A stretch of 64,000 bases of DNA from Candidatus Kapaibacterium sp. (lineage in GTDB: Bacteria; Bacteroidota; Ignavibacteria; Kapaibacteriales; UBA4661): NCBI GenBank assembly GCA_025455065.1, contig JALONG010000034.1, forward strand, positions 1-64,000, read 5' to 3'. Numbering within the stretch: position 1 is the stretch's first letter; each line of letters begins with the position of its first letter. Below the pieces are notes generated by a model that made no database searches, was not told where the DNA came from, and saw nothing but the letters and a program-made list of their open reading frames with translations. Both the position numbers and the translations under genes were made by a program. Positions 1 through 8,694 of this stretch are shown here, piece after piece.

Positions 1-1
1 C

Positions 2-1603
2 ATCCTCGCTTCCGCACAGCAAGTTCACAATCTTGCTCTTTCCGCATCTACTTCTGCTCTTTCCGCGCCTGTTCGCCGATATCCGGCTATCGAAGTGGTA
101 TTTGCTTTGTTGATGCTCGTTCTGTCTATGCTCTCTTTAGTATCCACGCCGACAAATGCACAAACAAAAAATGTTCTGCCGACAGTAGTTAGTACGCAAA
201 TTAAAGTCAGTACACCCAATATAACCGTAGAAACAGGAGCAACACAGGTAATTACCGAAGTAACGATACTCGGACAAAGCCCGCAAAATGTAACACTCTT
301 TGCTTGGTTATCTAATCATACTCTGGCAAAAGTGTACGTTGCGCCAGGCACAGATTCTAGCAAACGTATCTTAATTATTACGATTTCTCCCGGCAATTAT
401 GGAGTATCGCTCATCAATCTTCGTGGTGTTCATAAGCATTCTCACTTAGTTGCCACTGCGGGAATAATTCTAAACGTTCCGACAGTCATGACTTCGCCTT
501 CGCTTGCACCGCCACTGATGAGTGGAGTCCAACCGCAAATTATCGGTTCAATTCCGAATTTAAGTTTTATGAACAACAATGGTTCACAAGCACATTTTAC
601 TTATCCTTTCTATGCAAGTCCGCAAGTTCCGGTTTTAAATACTAACGGACCATGGATGTTCGGCATCCCAGAAAATCATATCTGGAAGAATTGTATTCAT
701 GCTTCATTCAAATACTCCACAACCGGTATTCTTGTCGCTACCGTACAGTTTTACAAAGGAATTTACATACTTCGCCTTTCGGCTTTACCAAAAGCAAGCG
801 GTACGGTTGCCGTAACCATGATCTTGCAATACGGCATTGGCTCTTCAACCGCGAGCGTCAGCCAAACCTTTAACGTTACTGTTGCCCCTGCGCCGGAACA
901 ACTATCTATCGGAGAAATAACGTTTATTTCAACTACCAGTGGCACATCCTTTTTTAAAGGGTTTCAAACAAATCTGCCTCTGAAAAAGGAGCATTTCACC
1001 GTCAGCTACAACAATCCTGACCTTATGAATGAACCGCAAGTTTACGGCGGTATCCTCCCAAGCAAATTTAGATCCATCGGTGGCATTCTGAAAAAAAATG
1101 TTCATGGTATGGGGATGGTAAATATTGTCGCCTTTGACGGATACTCATTCGCACAACGACAATTTACCGTTCAGGTAACACCATTACTCAATACTCCAAC
1201 CTTCTCGTCAGTAGAGGATAACGGAAGTGTGAATAGTTCAGGCGCTGATACAGAAATTGGCGACACTGCCGAAACCTATTCAGGTGTTCAAAAAAGCGTC
1301 CACGAAAGCAGCACCCGAAAAGATGTTCTTTCGCAAAAAGAAACGATTGCGATGAAAGCATTTCCGAATCCGGCCTCAAATGTTACAACAGTCGAATATA
1401 ACTTGCCGGAGGCAGATGACGCACGGGTAGAAATCTTCTCCGCTCAAGGCATGAAACTGCGTACTTTGAGCAGTGGTTCTGCAACGAAAGGTCAAAATAC
1501 GGTTGATGTTGATGTGAGCGATTTGCAAAGCGGTACATATATGTTAAGTATTTCGTCGAAAAAATATGGCGTAAGTTCTCGCTCAATTACAGTTGTACGG
1601 TAA
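2..1603 (+). CDS. T9SS type-A sorted exported protein, 5' end outside window
   Basis: The track starts this gene at a GTG at 95, but the frame is open without a stop back to base 2, so the true start may lie upstream of the window. A hydrophobic stretch (FALLMLVLSMLSLVS) followed by TNAQ looks like a signal peptide and cleavage site. The body is rich in Ser, Thr and Val and has no domain I recognise. The last 80 or so residues are a typical type-A T9SS sorting domain: FPNPASNVTTVEYNLP, then VEIFSAQGMKLRTL, ending in SGTYMLSISS and a terminal VVR. The protein is therefore likely exported by Sec, passed across the outer membrane by T9SS and attached or released at the surface. A strong terminator follows directly. 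Function unknown. Confidence 0.8.
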   Translation: MLASAQQVHNLALSASTSALSAPVRRYPAIEVVFALLMLVLSMLSLVSTPTNAQTKNVLPTVVSTQIKVSTPNITVETGATQVITEVTILGQSPQNVTLFAWLSNHTLAKVYVAPGTDSSKRILIITISPGNYGVSLINLRGVHKHSHLVATAGIILNVPTVMTSPSLAPPLMSGVQPQIIGSIPNLSFMNNNGSQAHFTYPFYASPQVPVLNTNGPWMFGIPENHIWKNCIHASFKYSTTGILVATVQFYKGIYILRLSALPKASGTVAVTMILQYGIGSSTASVSQTFNVTVAPAPEQLSIGEITFISTTSGTSFFKGFQTNLPLKKEHFTVSYNNPDLMNEPQVYGGILPSKFRSIGGILKKNVHGMGMVNIVAFDGYSFAQRQFTVQVTPLLNTPTFSSVEDNGSVNSSGADTEIGDTAETYSGVQKSVHESSTRKDVLSQKETIAMKAFPNPASNVTTVEYNLPEADDARVEIFSAQGMKLRTLSSGSATKGQNTVDVDVSDLQSGTYMLSISSKKYGVSSRSITVVR

Positions 1604-1636
1604 CGATACAGCAACAATCGTGAATCTCCACGGCAT

Positions 1637-1672
1637 AAGGGTAAACACTATTTGTTTGCCCTTGTGTTTTTT
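1637..1672 (+). terminator. Rho-independent terminator
   Basis: An 11-bp stem, AAGGGTAAACA paired with TGTTTGCCCTT (one G-T wobble), is followed by a T run. It lies 34 bases past the stop of the T9SS-sorted gene. A second 8-bp inverted repeat (CTTACTCA and TGAGTAAG, 1677-1717) follows and may back it up. Confidence 0.85.
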
Positions 1673-1717
1673 CGTTCTTACTCAAATGATACAAGAACAG
1701 TCGTTGCCTGAGTAAGA

Positions 1718-1971
1718 TTATATCAGGCTTTTAAGCCTATCAATCAATCTATATTGACGACAACCAGCTTTTTTCACCCTCAATAGTTGTAAAACAAGTG
1801 ATTTCTTGGATGCGGTTTATGCTGTTGTATTTTCACTTCATCTACCGTGAACACGTTGTAATTACTTGATGTTGAGTCAAATGCGCAAGGGCAGTTTTAC
1901 AAAAAACACCTCCGAAGCAAGATGCAACAAGGCATTGAGCATGATTCGAGCATCGTAATTTTTACTCGTGA
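1718..1971. other. Intergenic region without recognisable content
   Basis: Together with the terminator region, this is a gap of about 370 bases between convergent genes. Beyond the two hairpins at 1637-1717 I see no gene, repeat or conserved site in it. Confidence 0.5.
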
Positions 1972-2376
1972 TTACTCACCGGTATATTCAACGAAATCAA
2001 CATATCTGAAGGAGCAGATATGATACGGAATAAAGCCCTCACGCTGTCTCCACTCCGGCAAATGCTCTTTCACAAAATCGCCCGCAGCCTTCATCATTTC
2101 TCGTGTTGTGAAGACGTTGGCATCCAGATAACCACTCATCAAACCGATTTCTTTGTCAATCATATTGAGCGTAATTGTGCCGTAGCCTCTGTCCACAGCC
2201 GTAAAATCACGAATCTGTTCCGGCTTTTGAACGCGGGAAGCATCGTAAAACCTTGCTATTAGGTGGAGTGGATTGTGCGTTGGAAGAATGTCAATGTCAA
2301 TCGCATCACGTCCGAAGGTTTCATCAATAACGTAGAATGCTACGTCGCAGGAAAATGTGCCGTAGGTGAATTTCAT
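1972..2376 (-). CDS. Hypothetical protein of 134 aa
   Basis: I do not recognise this family. I start it at the ATG at 2376 (MKFTYGTFSCDVAFY) rather than the track start at 2499. The first 30 codons or so are duplicated at 10.2-10.3 kb, and the similarity begins just at this ATG. An ATG four codons earlier (2388) is also possible. The protein is soluble, with no signal peptide or membrane segment, and has an acidic, aromatic-rich C-terminus (HICSFRYVDFVEYTGE). It stands alone between a terminator region and the divergent small gene at 2575. No function can be inferred. Confidence 0.6.
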   Translation of the reverse strand: MKFTYGTFSCDVAFYVIDETFGRDAIDIDILPTHNPLHLIARFYDASRVQKPEQIRDFTAVDRGYGTITLNMIDKEIGLMSGYLDANVFTTREMMKAAGDFVKEHLPEWRQREGFIPYHICSFRYVDFVEYTGE

Positions 2377-2574
2377 GGTTTCGATCATTTGAAGGGAAAG
2401 CGATAATTGAAGGGCGAAATCTAGGAAATACATTTGCGAAAAACGGCGAGTTTTAATATCTGCACAAGAATTCTTAATACTTGTTGATAAACAAAGCATA
2501 ACAATGCTCCATACCTATTACAGCCGACAAATACGGTCTTGTATAACAGTACAAAAATCTGTAAATTGGTCTCA

Positions 2575-2949
2575 ATGAAATTTTTCAGGCAATATATCAC
2601 CCATCGCCTTTTCAGCATTTTTATGATGCTGCACATCCTCAATCTCAGTGTGGATGCGGCAGATATATTGCCTGATGCTGTGCCGGAAGATTTGTCGTTT
2701 AATGAAATCGAAAGTATTGTCGAATTTGTTTTAGAAGATGTTTTTCATATTCAAAATGCTCTGCCGGAATATGACGAACAAGATGAAGCGGCAGAATTGG
2801 TAAAAACCTCCATTGTGTACATTAGTTCTTCATACCCTGTTTCTGTGACCCGCTTGTTCCGCGACGGAACATTGCTCACGTTTGCTCCTTGCTCCCCTGC
2901 TGCTTCGCAGCCGACATTAGAGATTCTTTCTCCTCCCCCAAAATCCTAA
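2575..2949 (+). CDS. Small exported hypothetical protein, transport-locus associated
   Basis: The start at 2575 (MKFFRQYITHRLFSIFMMLHILNLS) gives a 124-aa product with an N-terminal hydrophobic segment, so I prefer it to the track start at 2539. The mature part is acidic, with a run DLSFNEIESIVEFVLEDVF and EYDEQDEAAE. I recall similar small proteins beside cation and RND efflux genes in Bacteroidota, but this is memory and not a search result. Downstream on the same strand are a CDF transporter and an RND pump, which fits such an association. It is probably periplasmic or membrane-anchored. Its molecular role is unknown. Confidence 0.6.
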   Translation: MKFFRQYITHRLFSIFMMLHILNLSVDAADILPDAVPEDLSFNEIESIVEFVLEDVFHIQNALPEYDEQDEAAELVKTSIVYISSSYPVSVTRLFRDGTLLTFAPCSPAASQPTLEILSPPPKS

Positions 2950-3125
2950 GTCCTTCCCTGTTCTTAACCGAACCCGCATACTTCGTCCGAGATGAGTTGA
3001 GAGATACGTTTATGTATTGACCGACATAGTGCTGACTCATACTCAAGATGCGATACAAAGCGGTGTTTGCGTTTCTCTCTATTTCTCATTTTCCATCATT
3101 ACCATCGTAGATTGGTGATAACGAT

Positions 3126-3242
3126 ATGCTGTTCAAATCACACGGCATCATTGCTCTATTGCTTATAGCATTTGTTCGGGGCTGGATGTACCTTATCCGC
3201 CGCGTTGTAACAATCACGAATACCCTATTTCCTCATCGTTGA
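3126..3242 (+). CDS. Possible 38-aa small membrane protein
   Basis: A short ORF below the track cut-off reads MLFKSHGIIALLLIAFVRGWMYLI and then a basic tail, giving one predicted membrane helix with positive residues after it. It lies in the 400-base gap between the small exported protein and the CDF gene. A 12-bp inverted repeat (TGCTCTATTGCT and AGCAATAGAGCA, near 3153 and 3275) flanks part of it. Nothing else supports coding, so this is a candidate only. I saw no other content in the gap. Confidence 0.25.
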   Translation: MLFKSHGIIALLLIAFVRGWMYLIRRVVTITNTLFPHR

Positions 3243-3352
3243 GGGACTTCCTCTATGGTTGAGGCTCATAGAACAGCAATAGAGCAGTATCGGTTTGTTC
3301 TACGGCTTTATCACTCCTGCTATATCTTCATCACATTGTCAAAGGAATCATC

Positions 3353-4282
3353 ATGGCTTCAGGCTCTAAAGGCGTGATTTATGCAGCAATGGCGGGAAAC
3401 TGCGCGATTGCTGTTACCAAATTTGTTGCGGCTGCTCTGACGGGCAGTTCTGCTATGCTTTCTGAAGGTGTTCACTCGCTTGTGGACACAGGAAACGGTC
3501 TGCTCTTGCTCTACGGACTCAAAAGCAGCACCGCTCCGCCGGACGAACAACATCCCTTCGGACGCGGGAAAGAACTCTATTTCTGGACACTCATTGTTGC
3601 CATTCTCATCTTCGCACTCGGTGGCGGCATTTCAATATACGAGGGTATTCTCCACATTCAGCATCCCGAACCCGTGAGCAATCCTACACTGAACTACATT
3701 GTTCTCGCGCTCTCTATGCTCTTTGAAGGTGCTGCTTGGTACGTGGCGTTGCGAGAATTTCGCAAAGTCAAAGGTACAATGGGCTACATCGAAGCTATTC
3801 GCGCCAGCAAAGACCCCAGCACGTTCACCGTTCTTTTTGAAGATACCGCAGCAATACTGGGTTTGGTTGTAGCAATGGTAGGTATTTTTTTGGGGCAACT
3901 TCTCAATATGCCTGTTTTGGACGGTGCGGCATCGGTTGTGATTGGCGTGATTCTGGGCTTGGTTGCAGTCTTTCTTGCCTACGAAAGTAAGGGCTTGCTG
4001 GTGGGCGAAGGCGTAAGCAAAGCAGTTCAGCAGGATATTCGCCGCATTGCCGAAGCGGACGCGGCGATTGCACGGTTAGGACGACTGCTCACGATGCACT
4101 TTGGTCCACATGAAATTTTGCTCACCATCGAAATTCACTTCGAGCCGCTTTTGTCCGCCGATGCCGTTGCTGCGGCGATTGACCGCATAGACCGCGCTAT
4201 CCGTGCGGCTCATCCCGACGTAAAACACATTTTTTTGGAAGCACAATCTCTCGTTCCTACTGTTCACGATAATCAAGCATAA
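3353..4282 (+). CDS. Cation diffusion facilitator (CDF) family transporter
   Basis: A proton-coupled divalent cation exporter of the inner membrane, 309 aa. The second membrane helix carries the CDF metal motif HxxxD (residues 41-45, EGVHSLVDTGN). HPFGRGKELYFW at 67-78 is the signature of the branch related to SLC30A9/ZnT9, and LFEDTAAILGL in the fifth helix fits the same branch. About six hydrophobic helices are followed by a cytoplasmic C-terminal domain of roughly 90 residues (VGEGVSKAVQQDIRRI onward). The substrate cannot be read from sequence; Zn, Co, Mn or Fe are all possible. It lies just upstream of the RND pump genes on the same strand, with a gap of about 50 bases, and may be co-transcribed with them. 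Confidence 0.93.
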   Translation: MASGSKGVIYAAMAGNCAIAVTKFVAAALTGSSAMLSEGVHSLVDTGNGLLLLYGLKSSTAPPDEQHPFGRGKELYFWTLIVAILIFALGGGISIYEGILHIQHPEPVSNPTLNYIVLALSMLFEGAAWYVALREFRKVKGTMGYIEAIRASKDPSTFTVLFEDTAAILGLVVAMVGIFLGQLLNMPVLDGAASVVIGVILGLVAVFLAYESKGLLVGEGVSKAVQQDIRRIAEADAAIARLGRLLTMHFGPHEILLTIEIHFEPLLSADAVAAAIDRIDRAIRAAHPDVKHIFLEAQSLVPTVHDNQA

Positions 4283-4335
4283 TTGCTTATTTCACCACAC
4301 AAATTTTCTCAATGTACTTCATGCACCCAAGAATT

Positions 4336-5448
4336 ATGAACCGCGCACACCTGCTCTTTGCGGCACTAGTATTGTCGCTGGTCTCAGCCTGTTCCAAAAA
4401 CTCAAGCACGACACAAGTCGAAACATTCCAAGTCATCAAACTCGCCGAAAAAACGGTGGACTATAACAACGAATTTGTTGCGGAAATTCTTGCCGCACAG
4501 CGTGTTGAGGTTCGTAACCGCGTCAAAGGCTACATTGAGCGTGTTTTGGTTGATGAGGGGCAAAGTGTCCGTGCCGGACAGAAACTCTTTATCATCAGCA
4601 ATAAATTTTATCGGCATGAATTAGAGCAAGCCGAAGCAAACACCAAAAGCGTGTATGCCGACCTCAAAGCCGCAAAAATAGAACTTGCCAATGGCAAAAC
4701 ACTATTCGATAAAAATGTTATTTCCAAGCCGGAAGTGGAGCTCTTAGAGGCAAAAGCCGACGCGCTCCAAGCCAAATACGAAGAGGCACAAGCCGCAGAA
4801 CAGCAAGCACGACTCAATCTTTCCTTTTCCGACATCGAAGCACCGTTTAACGGCGTTATTAACCGTCTTCCGCATAAAACAGGAAGTTTGGTGGAAGAAG
4901 GAACCATGCTGACAACGATTTCCAATAGCGGCAGCATCTTTGCCTATTTCAACGTGTCCGAAAAAGATTATTTGGACTATGCCCGCGCAAAGCGTGAGGG
5001 CAAGCCCAAAACGGTTTCCCTGAAATTAGCGGACGGAAGCCTCTATCCGCACACGGGCACGATAGAAACCACCGAGAATGAGTTTGATAAAAGCACCGGA
5101 AACATCGCCTTCCGCGCCCGATTCCCCAATCCTGACAACCTCCTGAAGCATGGCAGTAGCGGGAAAATCATTGTCAAAACCGAACTGAAAAATGCCATGC
5201 TTATTCCGCAAAAATCCACGATTGAAGTGCAGGAAAATATCTATGTTTTTGCGGTGGACAAAAACAACAAAGTGCAGATGCGGCGCGTTGTTCCGGCGTT
5301 TCGTCTGCCACAGTTCTACGCGATTAGCGCAGGGCTTTCGGCAGATGACACATTCATTTATGAGGGCGTTCAGCGCGTCAAAGACGGCGCAACAATTATT
5401 CCCCAACCAACTCCTTTTCCGCAACTCGGCGAAAGCAACAACAACTAA
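4336..5448 (+). CDS. RND efflux periplasmic adaptor lipoprotein
   Basis: Membrane fusion protein of a tripartite efflux pump, linking the inner-membrane permease to the outer-membrane channel. I start at the ATG at 4336 (MNRAHLLFAALVLSLVSAC). This gives a compact lipoprotein signal with the acylated Cys near residue 19; the track start at 4312 adds eight unlikely residues. The lipoyl/barrel-sandwich halves are visible (VEVRNRVKGYIERVLVDEGQSVRAGQKLF and LSFSDIEAPFNGVINRLPHKTGSLVEEGTML). Between them is an alpha-hairpin rich in Ala, Glu and Leu. The gene precedes the permease closely, so the two are surely one operon. The family is MexA/AcrA-like. Confidence 0.93.
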   Translation: MNRAHLLFAALVLSLVSACSKNSSTTQVETFQVIKLAEKTVDYNNEFVAEILAAQRVEVRNRVKGYIERVLVDEGQSVRAGQKLFIISNKFYRHELEQAEANTKSVYADLKAAKIELANGKTLFDKNVISKPEVELLEAKADALQAKYEEAQAAEQQARLNLSFSDIEAPFNGVINRLPHKTGSLVEEGTMLTTISNSGSIFAYFNVSEKDYLDYARAKREGKPKTVSLKLADGSLYPHTGTIETTENEFDKSTGNIAFRARFPNPDNLLKHGSSGKIIVKTELKNAMLIPQKSTIEVQENIYVFAVDKNNKVQMRRVVPAFRLPQFYAISAGLSADDTFIYEGVQRVKDGATIIPQPTPFPQLGESNNN

Positions 5449-5478
5449 CCTCCTTTGAATTCACCTTCTGAATTTCTT

Positions 5479-8400
5479 ATGACAAAACGATTTATTCATC
5501 GCCCGATATTGTCTATCGTGGTGTCCGTTATTATTGTCCTCTTGGGGCTGCTTTCGGTGTCTCGATTGCCGATGACACAGTTCCCCAACATTGCACCGCC
5601 TGAAGTAAACGTAACCATTGAGTACACTGGCGCAAATGCTGAAACCGTTACCAAAGCAGCTATTGTACCGCTTGAACGTGCCATTAACGGCGTTCCGGGC
5701 ATGAAATACATGAGTAGTGATGCAGGAAACGACGGTGTTGGCGTAGTGCAGATTTTGTTCGAGATTGGTACAAATCCTGATGTTGCAGCTATCAATGTTC
5801 AAAACCGCGTTAATGCTGTCATGGGCGAGTTACCCGCCGAGGTCATTAAAAATGGAGTAAAAATTGCCAAAGAAGAAAATGCGATATTGATGTATTTGAA
5901 TCTGTACAGCACGGATTCGACACTGGATGAAAAATTTCTCTACAATTTCACCGACATCAATCTTTTGGCAGAACTCAAGCGCATTAAAGGCGTTGGCTTT
6001 GCCGATATTTTAGGAGCAAAAGAATATGCTATGCGGATTTGGCTCAAGCCTGACAAAATGCTTGCCTACAACCTTTCAACAGAAGATATTTTGAATGTTC
6101 TTGAAGAACAAAACCTCGAAGCTGCGCCCGGCAAAATTGGCGAAAGCAGCGATAAAAAAGGGCAAGCATTACAATACACTATTAAATACACAGGCAAATT
6201 CAACACGAAAGAAGAATACGAAAATATCCCGATTCGCTCCGAACAAACAGGAGAAATTCTGCGCATCAAAGACGTGGCGGATGTTGAATTTGGCACTACA
6301 TACTTTGATGTGGAAGCAAAATTAAACGGCAAACCTTCCGCCGCTATGATGCTCAAGCAGCTTCCCGGCTCGAATGCAAGCGAGGTCATTGCAAACGTCA
6401 AAAAACGCCTTACCGAACTCAAACAAACAATGTTTCTTTCTGGCATGGATTACGAAATCAGCTACGATGTAAGCCGTTTTTTGGACGCTTCGGTGCGGGA
6501 GGTCATTAAAACACTTATTGAGGCGTTTATTTTGGTAGCATTGGTAGTGTTTCTCTTTCTCCAAGATTGGCGTTCTACTTTGATTCCTATCTTGGCTGTA
6601 CCTGTCTCATTGATTGGTACGTTCTTCTTCATGCAATTTTTGGGCTTTTCTCTGAATCTCATTACGCTTTTTGCGCTCGTGCTGGCAATCGGTATTGTGG
6701 TGGACGATTCTATCGTTGTGGTCGAAGCCGTCCATGCAAAAATGGAGCATTCCAATATAAGCCCTCGCAAAGCTGCAGAACAAGCGATGCGGGAAATTAG
6801 CGGAGCAATTATCGCTATTACACTCGTGATGTCAGCGGTATTTTTGCCGGTAGCATTTATGGAAGGACCATCGGGTATTTTTTACCGACAATTTTCTTTG
6901 ACAATGGCAGTTTCAATTGTCTTGTCGGGGATTGTTGCTCTCACCTTAGCACCCGCACTATGCGCTATTATTCTGCGGAATCATCACGGCGAAGAACACG
7001 CCCAAACATGGCTCATGCGATTCTTTGGCGGTTTTAACCGTTGGTATCACGGTTTAGAGGACAAGTACAAAAACCTACTTTCGGTCATCATCAACAAACG
7101 CCTTGTTACGTTTGGCATCTTGGTGGCATTCTGCGCGGGAACGGGCTTGCTGGGGCGTGTTCTGCCCATAGGATTCATCCCCAACGAAGACCAAGGCACA
7201 TTCTACGCAAGCATTACAACTCCGGCGGGGGCAACATTGGAGCGCACGAAAGAAGTCGTGAACGCGATTCAACGCGCCACACAAGACCTTGATGCTGTTG
7301 AAAGTGTCTCTTCGCTTGCCGGAACGAACATTCTTTCGGACGGCACAGGCGCAACCTACGGCACGTGCCTTATCAACCTCAAGCCTTGGAGCAAACGCCG
7401 TCAGTCGGTGGAAGAAGTGATTGAAATGCTGGAAGAACGAACCCGACACATCAAAGATGCGCAAATTGAGTTTTTCCCGCCGCCTGCCGTTCCCGGCTAT
7501 GGCAACGCAAGCGGCTTTGAGCTACGGCTGCTGGACAAAACAGGAAGTGGAAATTTCAAAACGATGGAAGAAGTCGTACAACGGTTCATTGCCGACCTCA
7601 AAGCCCGCCCCGAAATTGCGAGCGCATTCACGATTTTTGACGCGAGTTATCCGCAATACCTTGTGAGAATTGACCTCGACAAAGCCGCACAAAAAGGCGT
7701 TACTGTCAGCAATGCAATGAGTTCGCTGCAAACGCTTTTGGGCAGCGAGTACGCAACAAACTTTATTCGTTTCGGACAGATGTACAAAGTCATGGTACAG
7801 GCTTCGCCGGAATACCGCGCCCTGCCGGAGGATTTGCTCAAACTCACGGTCAAAAACAAACGTGATGAAATGGTGATGCTTTCGGCATTTATGACCGTCG
7901 AAAAGCAGTACGGCGTGGATCAAATCACGCGCTACAATATGTTCCCGTCGGCGGAACTGAACGGCGAAGGCAAGCCGGGCGTGAGTAGCGGCACGGTCTT
8001 GAAAGTCGTGCAGGAAACAGCAAAAGAAAAGTTACCACGCGGCTTTGATATTGACTGGGCAGGTATTTCGCGGGATGAGGTGAACACGGGCAATGAAGCA
8101 CTGATTATTTTTGTGATTTGTTTGGTCTTTGTGTATCTGATTCTTGCGGCGCAATACGAAAGCCTTCTGTTGCCCTTACCTGTGATTTTGTCCCTTCCGA
8201 CGGGCATTTTCGGCGCATTTTTCCTACTGCTGCTCACGGGGCTAGAAAACAACATCTACGCACAAGTGGCAATGATTATGCTCATTGGGCTTTTGGGTAA
8301 AAATGCAATTCTGATTGTGGAATTTGCCACACTGAAGCACCGTGAAGGCATGACGGCGGCACAAGCAGCCATCGAAGGCGCACGAGTGCGTCTGCGCCCG

Positions 8401-8637
8401 ATTTTGATGACCTCGTTTGCGTTTATTGCCGGGTTGCTACCGCTCACGATTGCGACGGGCGCGGGAGCGGTTGGCAATCGCACCATCGGCACGGCGGCGG
8501 CAGGCGGAATGCTCTTTGGTACTATCTTCGGTGTCATTGTTGTTCCGGGCTTATACGTCGTGTTTGCCATGATACAAGACCGCAAACGCACACCGCACAG
8601 CAAAAAAGAGCCTGTTGCCTTTACCGAGACGTTGTAG
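5479..8637 (+). CDS. RND multidrug efflux permease, HAE1 type
   Basis: Inner-membrane proton-driven pump subunit of the AcrB/MexB family, 1052 aa from the ATG at 5479 (MTKRFIHRPILSIVVSVIIVLLGLLSVSRLPMTQFPNIAPPEV). The first helix and the following PxVxV stretch are typical. The fourth helix carries the paired aspartates of the proton relay (IGIVVDDSIVVVEAV). This motif belongs to the hydrophobe/amphiphile (drug) branch and not the heavy-metal CusA/CzcA branch. The second half repeats the fold, ending with GKNAILIVEFA and VRLRPILMTSFAFIAGLLPL. Length is normal. The track start at 5455 is a TTG and is less likely. It probably exports hydrophobic toxic compounds. Confidence 0.95.
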   Translation: MTKRFIHRPILSIVVSVIIVLLGLLSVSRLPMTQFPNIAPPEVNVTIEYTGANAETVTKAAIVPLERAINGVPGMKYMSSDAGNDGVGVVQILFEIGTNPDVAAINVQNRVNAVMGELPAEVIKNGVKIAKEENAILMYLNLYSTDSTLDEKFLYNFTDINLLAELKRIKGVGFADILGAKEYAMRIWLKPDKMLAYNLSTEDILNVLEEQNLEAAPGKIGESSDKKGQALQYTIKYTGKFNTKEEYENIPIRSEQTGEILRIKDVADVEFGTTYFDVEAKLNGKPSAAMMLKQLPGSNASEVIANVKKRLTELKQTMFLSGMDYEISYDVSRFLDASVREVIKTLIEAFILVALVVFLFLQDWRSTLIPILAVPVSLIGTFFFMQFLGFSLNLITLFALVLAIGIVVDDSIVVVEAVHAKMEHSNISPRKAAEQAMREISGAIIAITLVMSAVFLPVAFMEGPSGIFYRQFSLTMAVSIVLSGIVALTLAPALCAIILRNHHGEEHAQTWLMRFFGGFNRWYHGLEDKYKNLLSVIINKRLVTFGILVAFCAGTGLLGRVLPIGFIPNEDQGTFYASITTPAGATLERTKEVVNAIQRATQDLDAVESVSSLAGTNILSDGTGATYGTCLINLKPWSKRRQSVEEVIEMLEERTRHIKDAQIEFFPPPAVPGYGNASGFELRLLDKTGSGNFKTMEEVVQRFIADLKARPEIASAFTIFDASYPQYLVRIDLDKAAQKGVTVSNAMSSLQTLLGSEYATNFIRFGQMYKVMVQASPEYRALPEDLLKLTVKNKRDEMVMLSAFMTVEKQYGVDQITRYNMFPSAELNGEGKPGVSSGTVLKVVQETAKEKLPRGFDIDWAGISRDEVNTGNEALIIFVICLVFVYLILAAQYESLLLPLPVILSLPTGIFGAFFLLLLTGLENNIYAQVAMIMLIGLLGKNAILIVEFATLKHREGMTAAQAAIEGARVRLRPILMTSFAFIAGLLPLTIATGAGAVGNRTIGTAAAGGMLFGTIFGVIVVPGLYVVFAMIQDRKRTPHSKKEPVAFTETL

Positions 8638-8694
8638 TCACCATAATCACCACTCACATACTTTTCCGACAATTTTCCAATAACTCCACTCATT

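Noticed and set aside
5479-8637. Heavy-metal (CusA/CzcA) RND permease
   Set aside because: The fourth helix has GIVVDDSIVVVEA of the HAE1 drug branch, and no methionine-relay or metal motif was seen.
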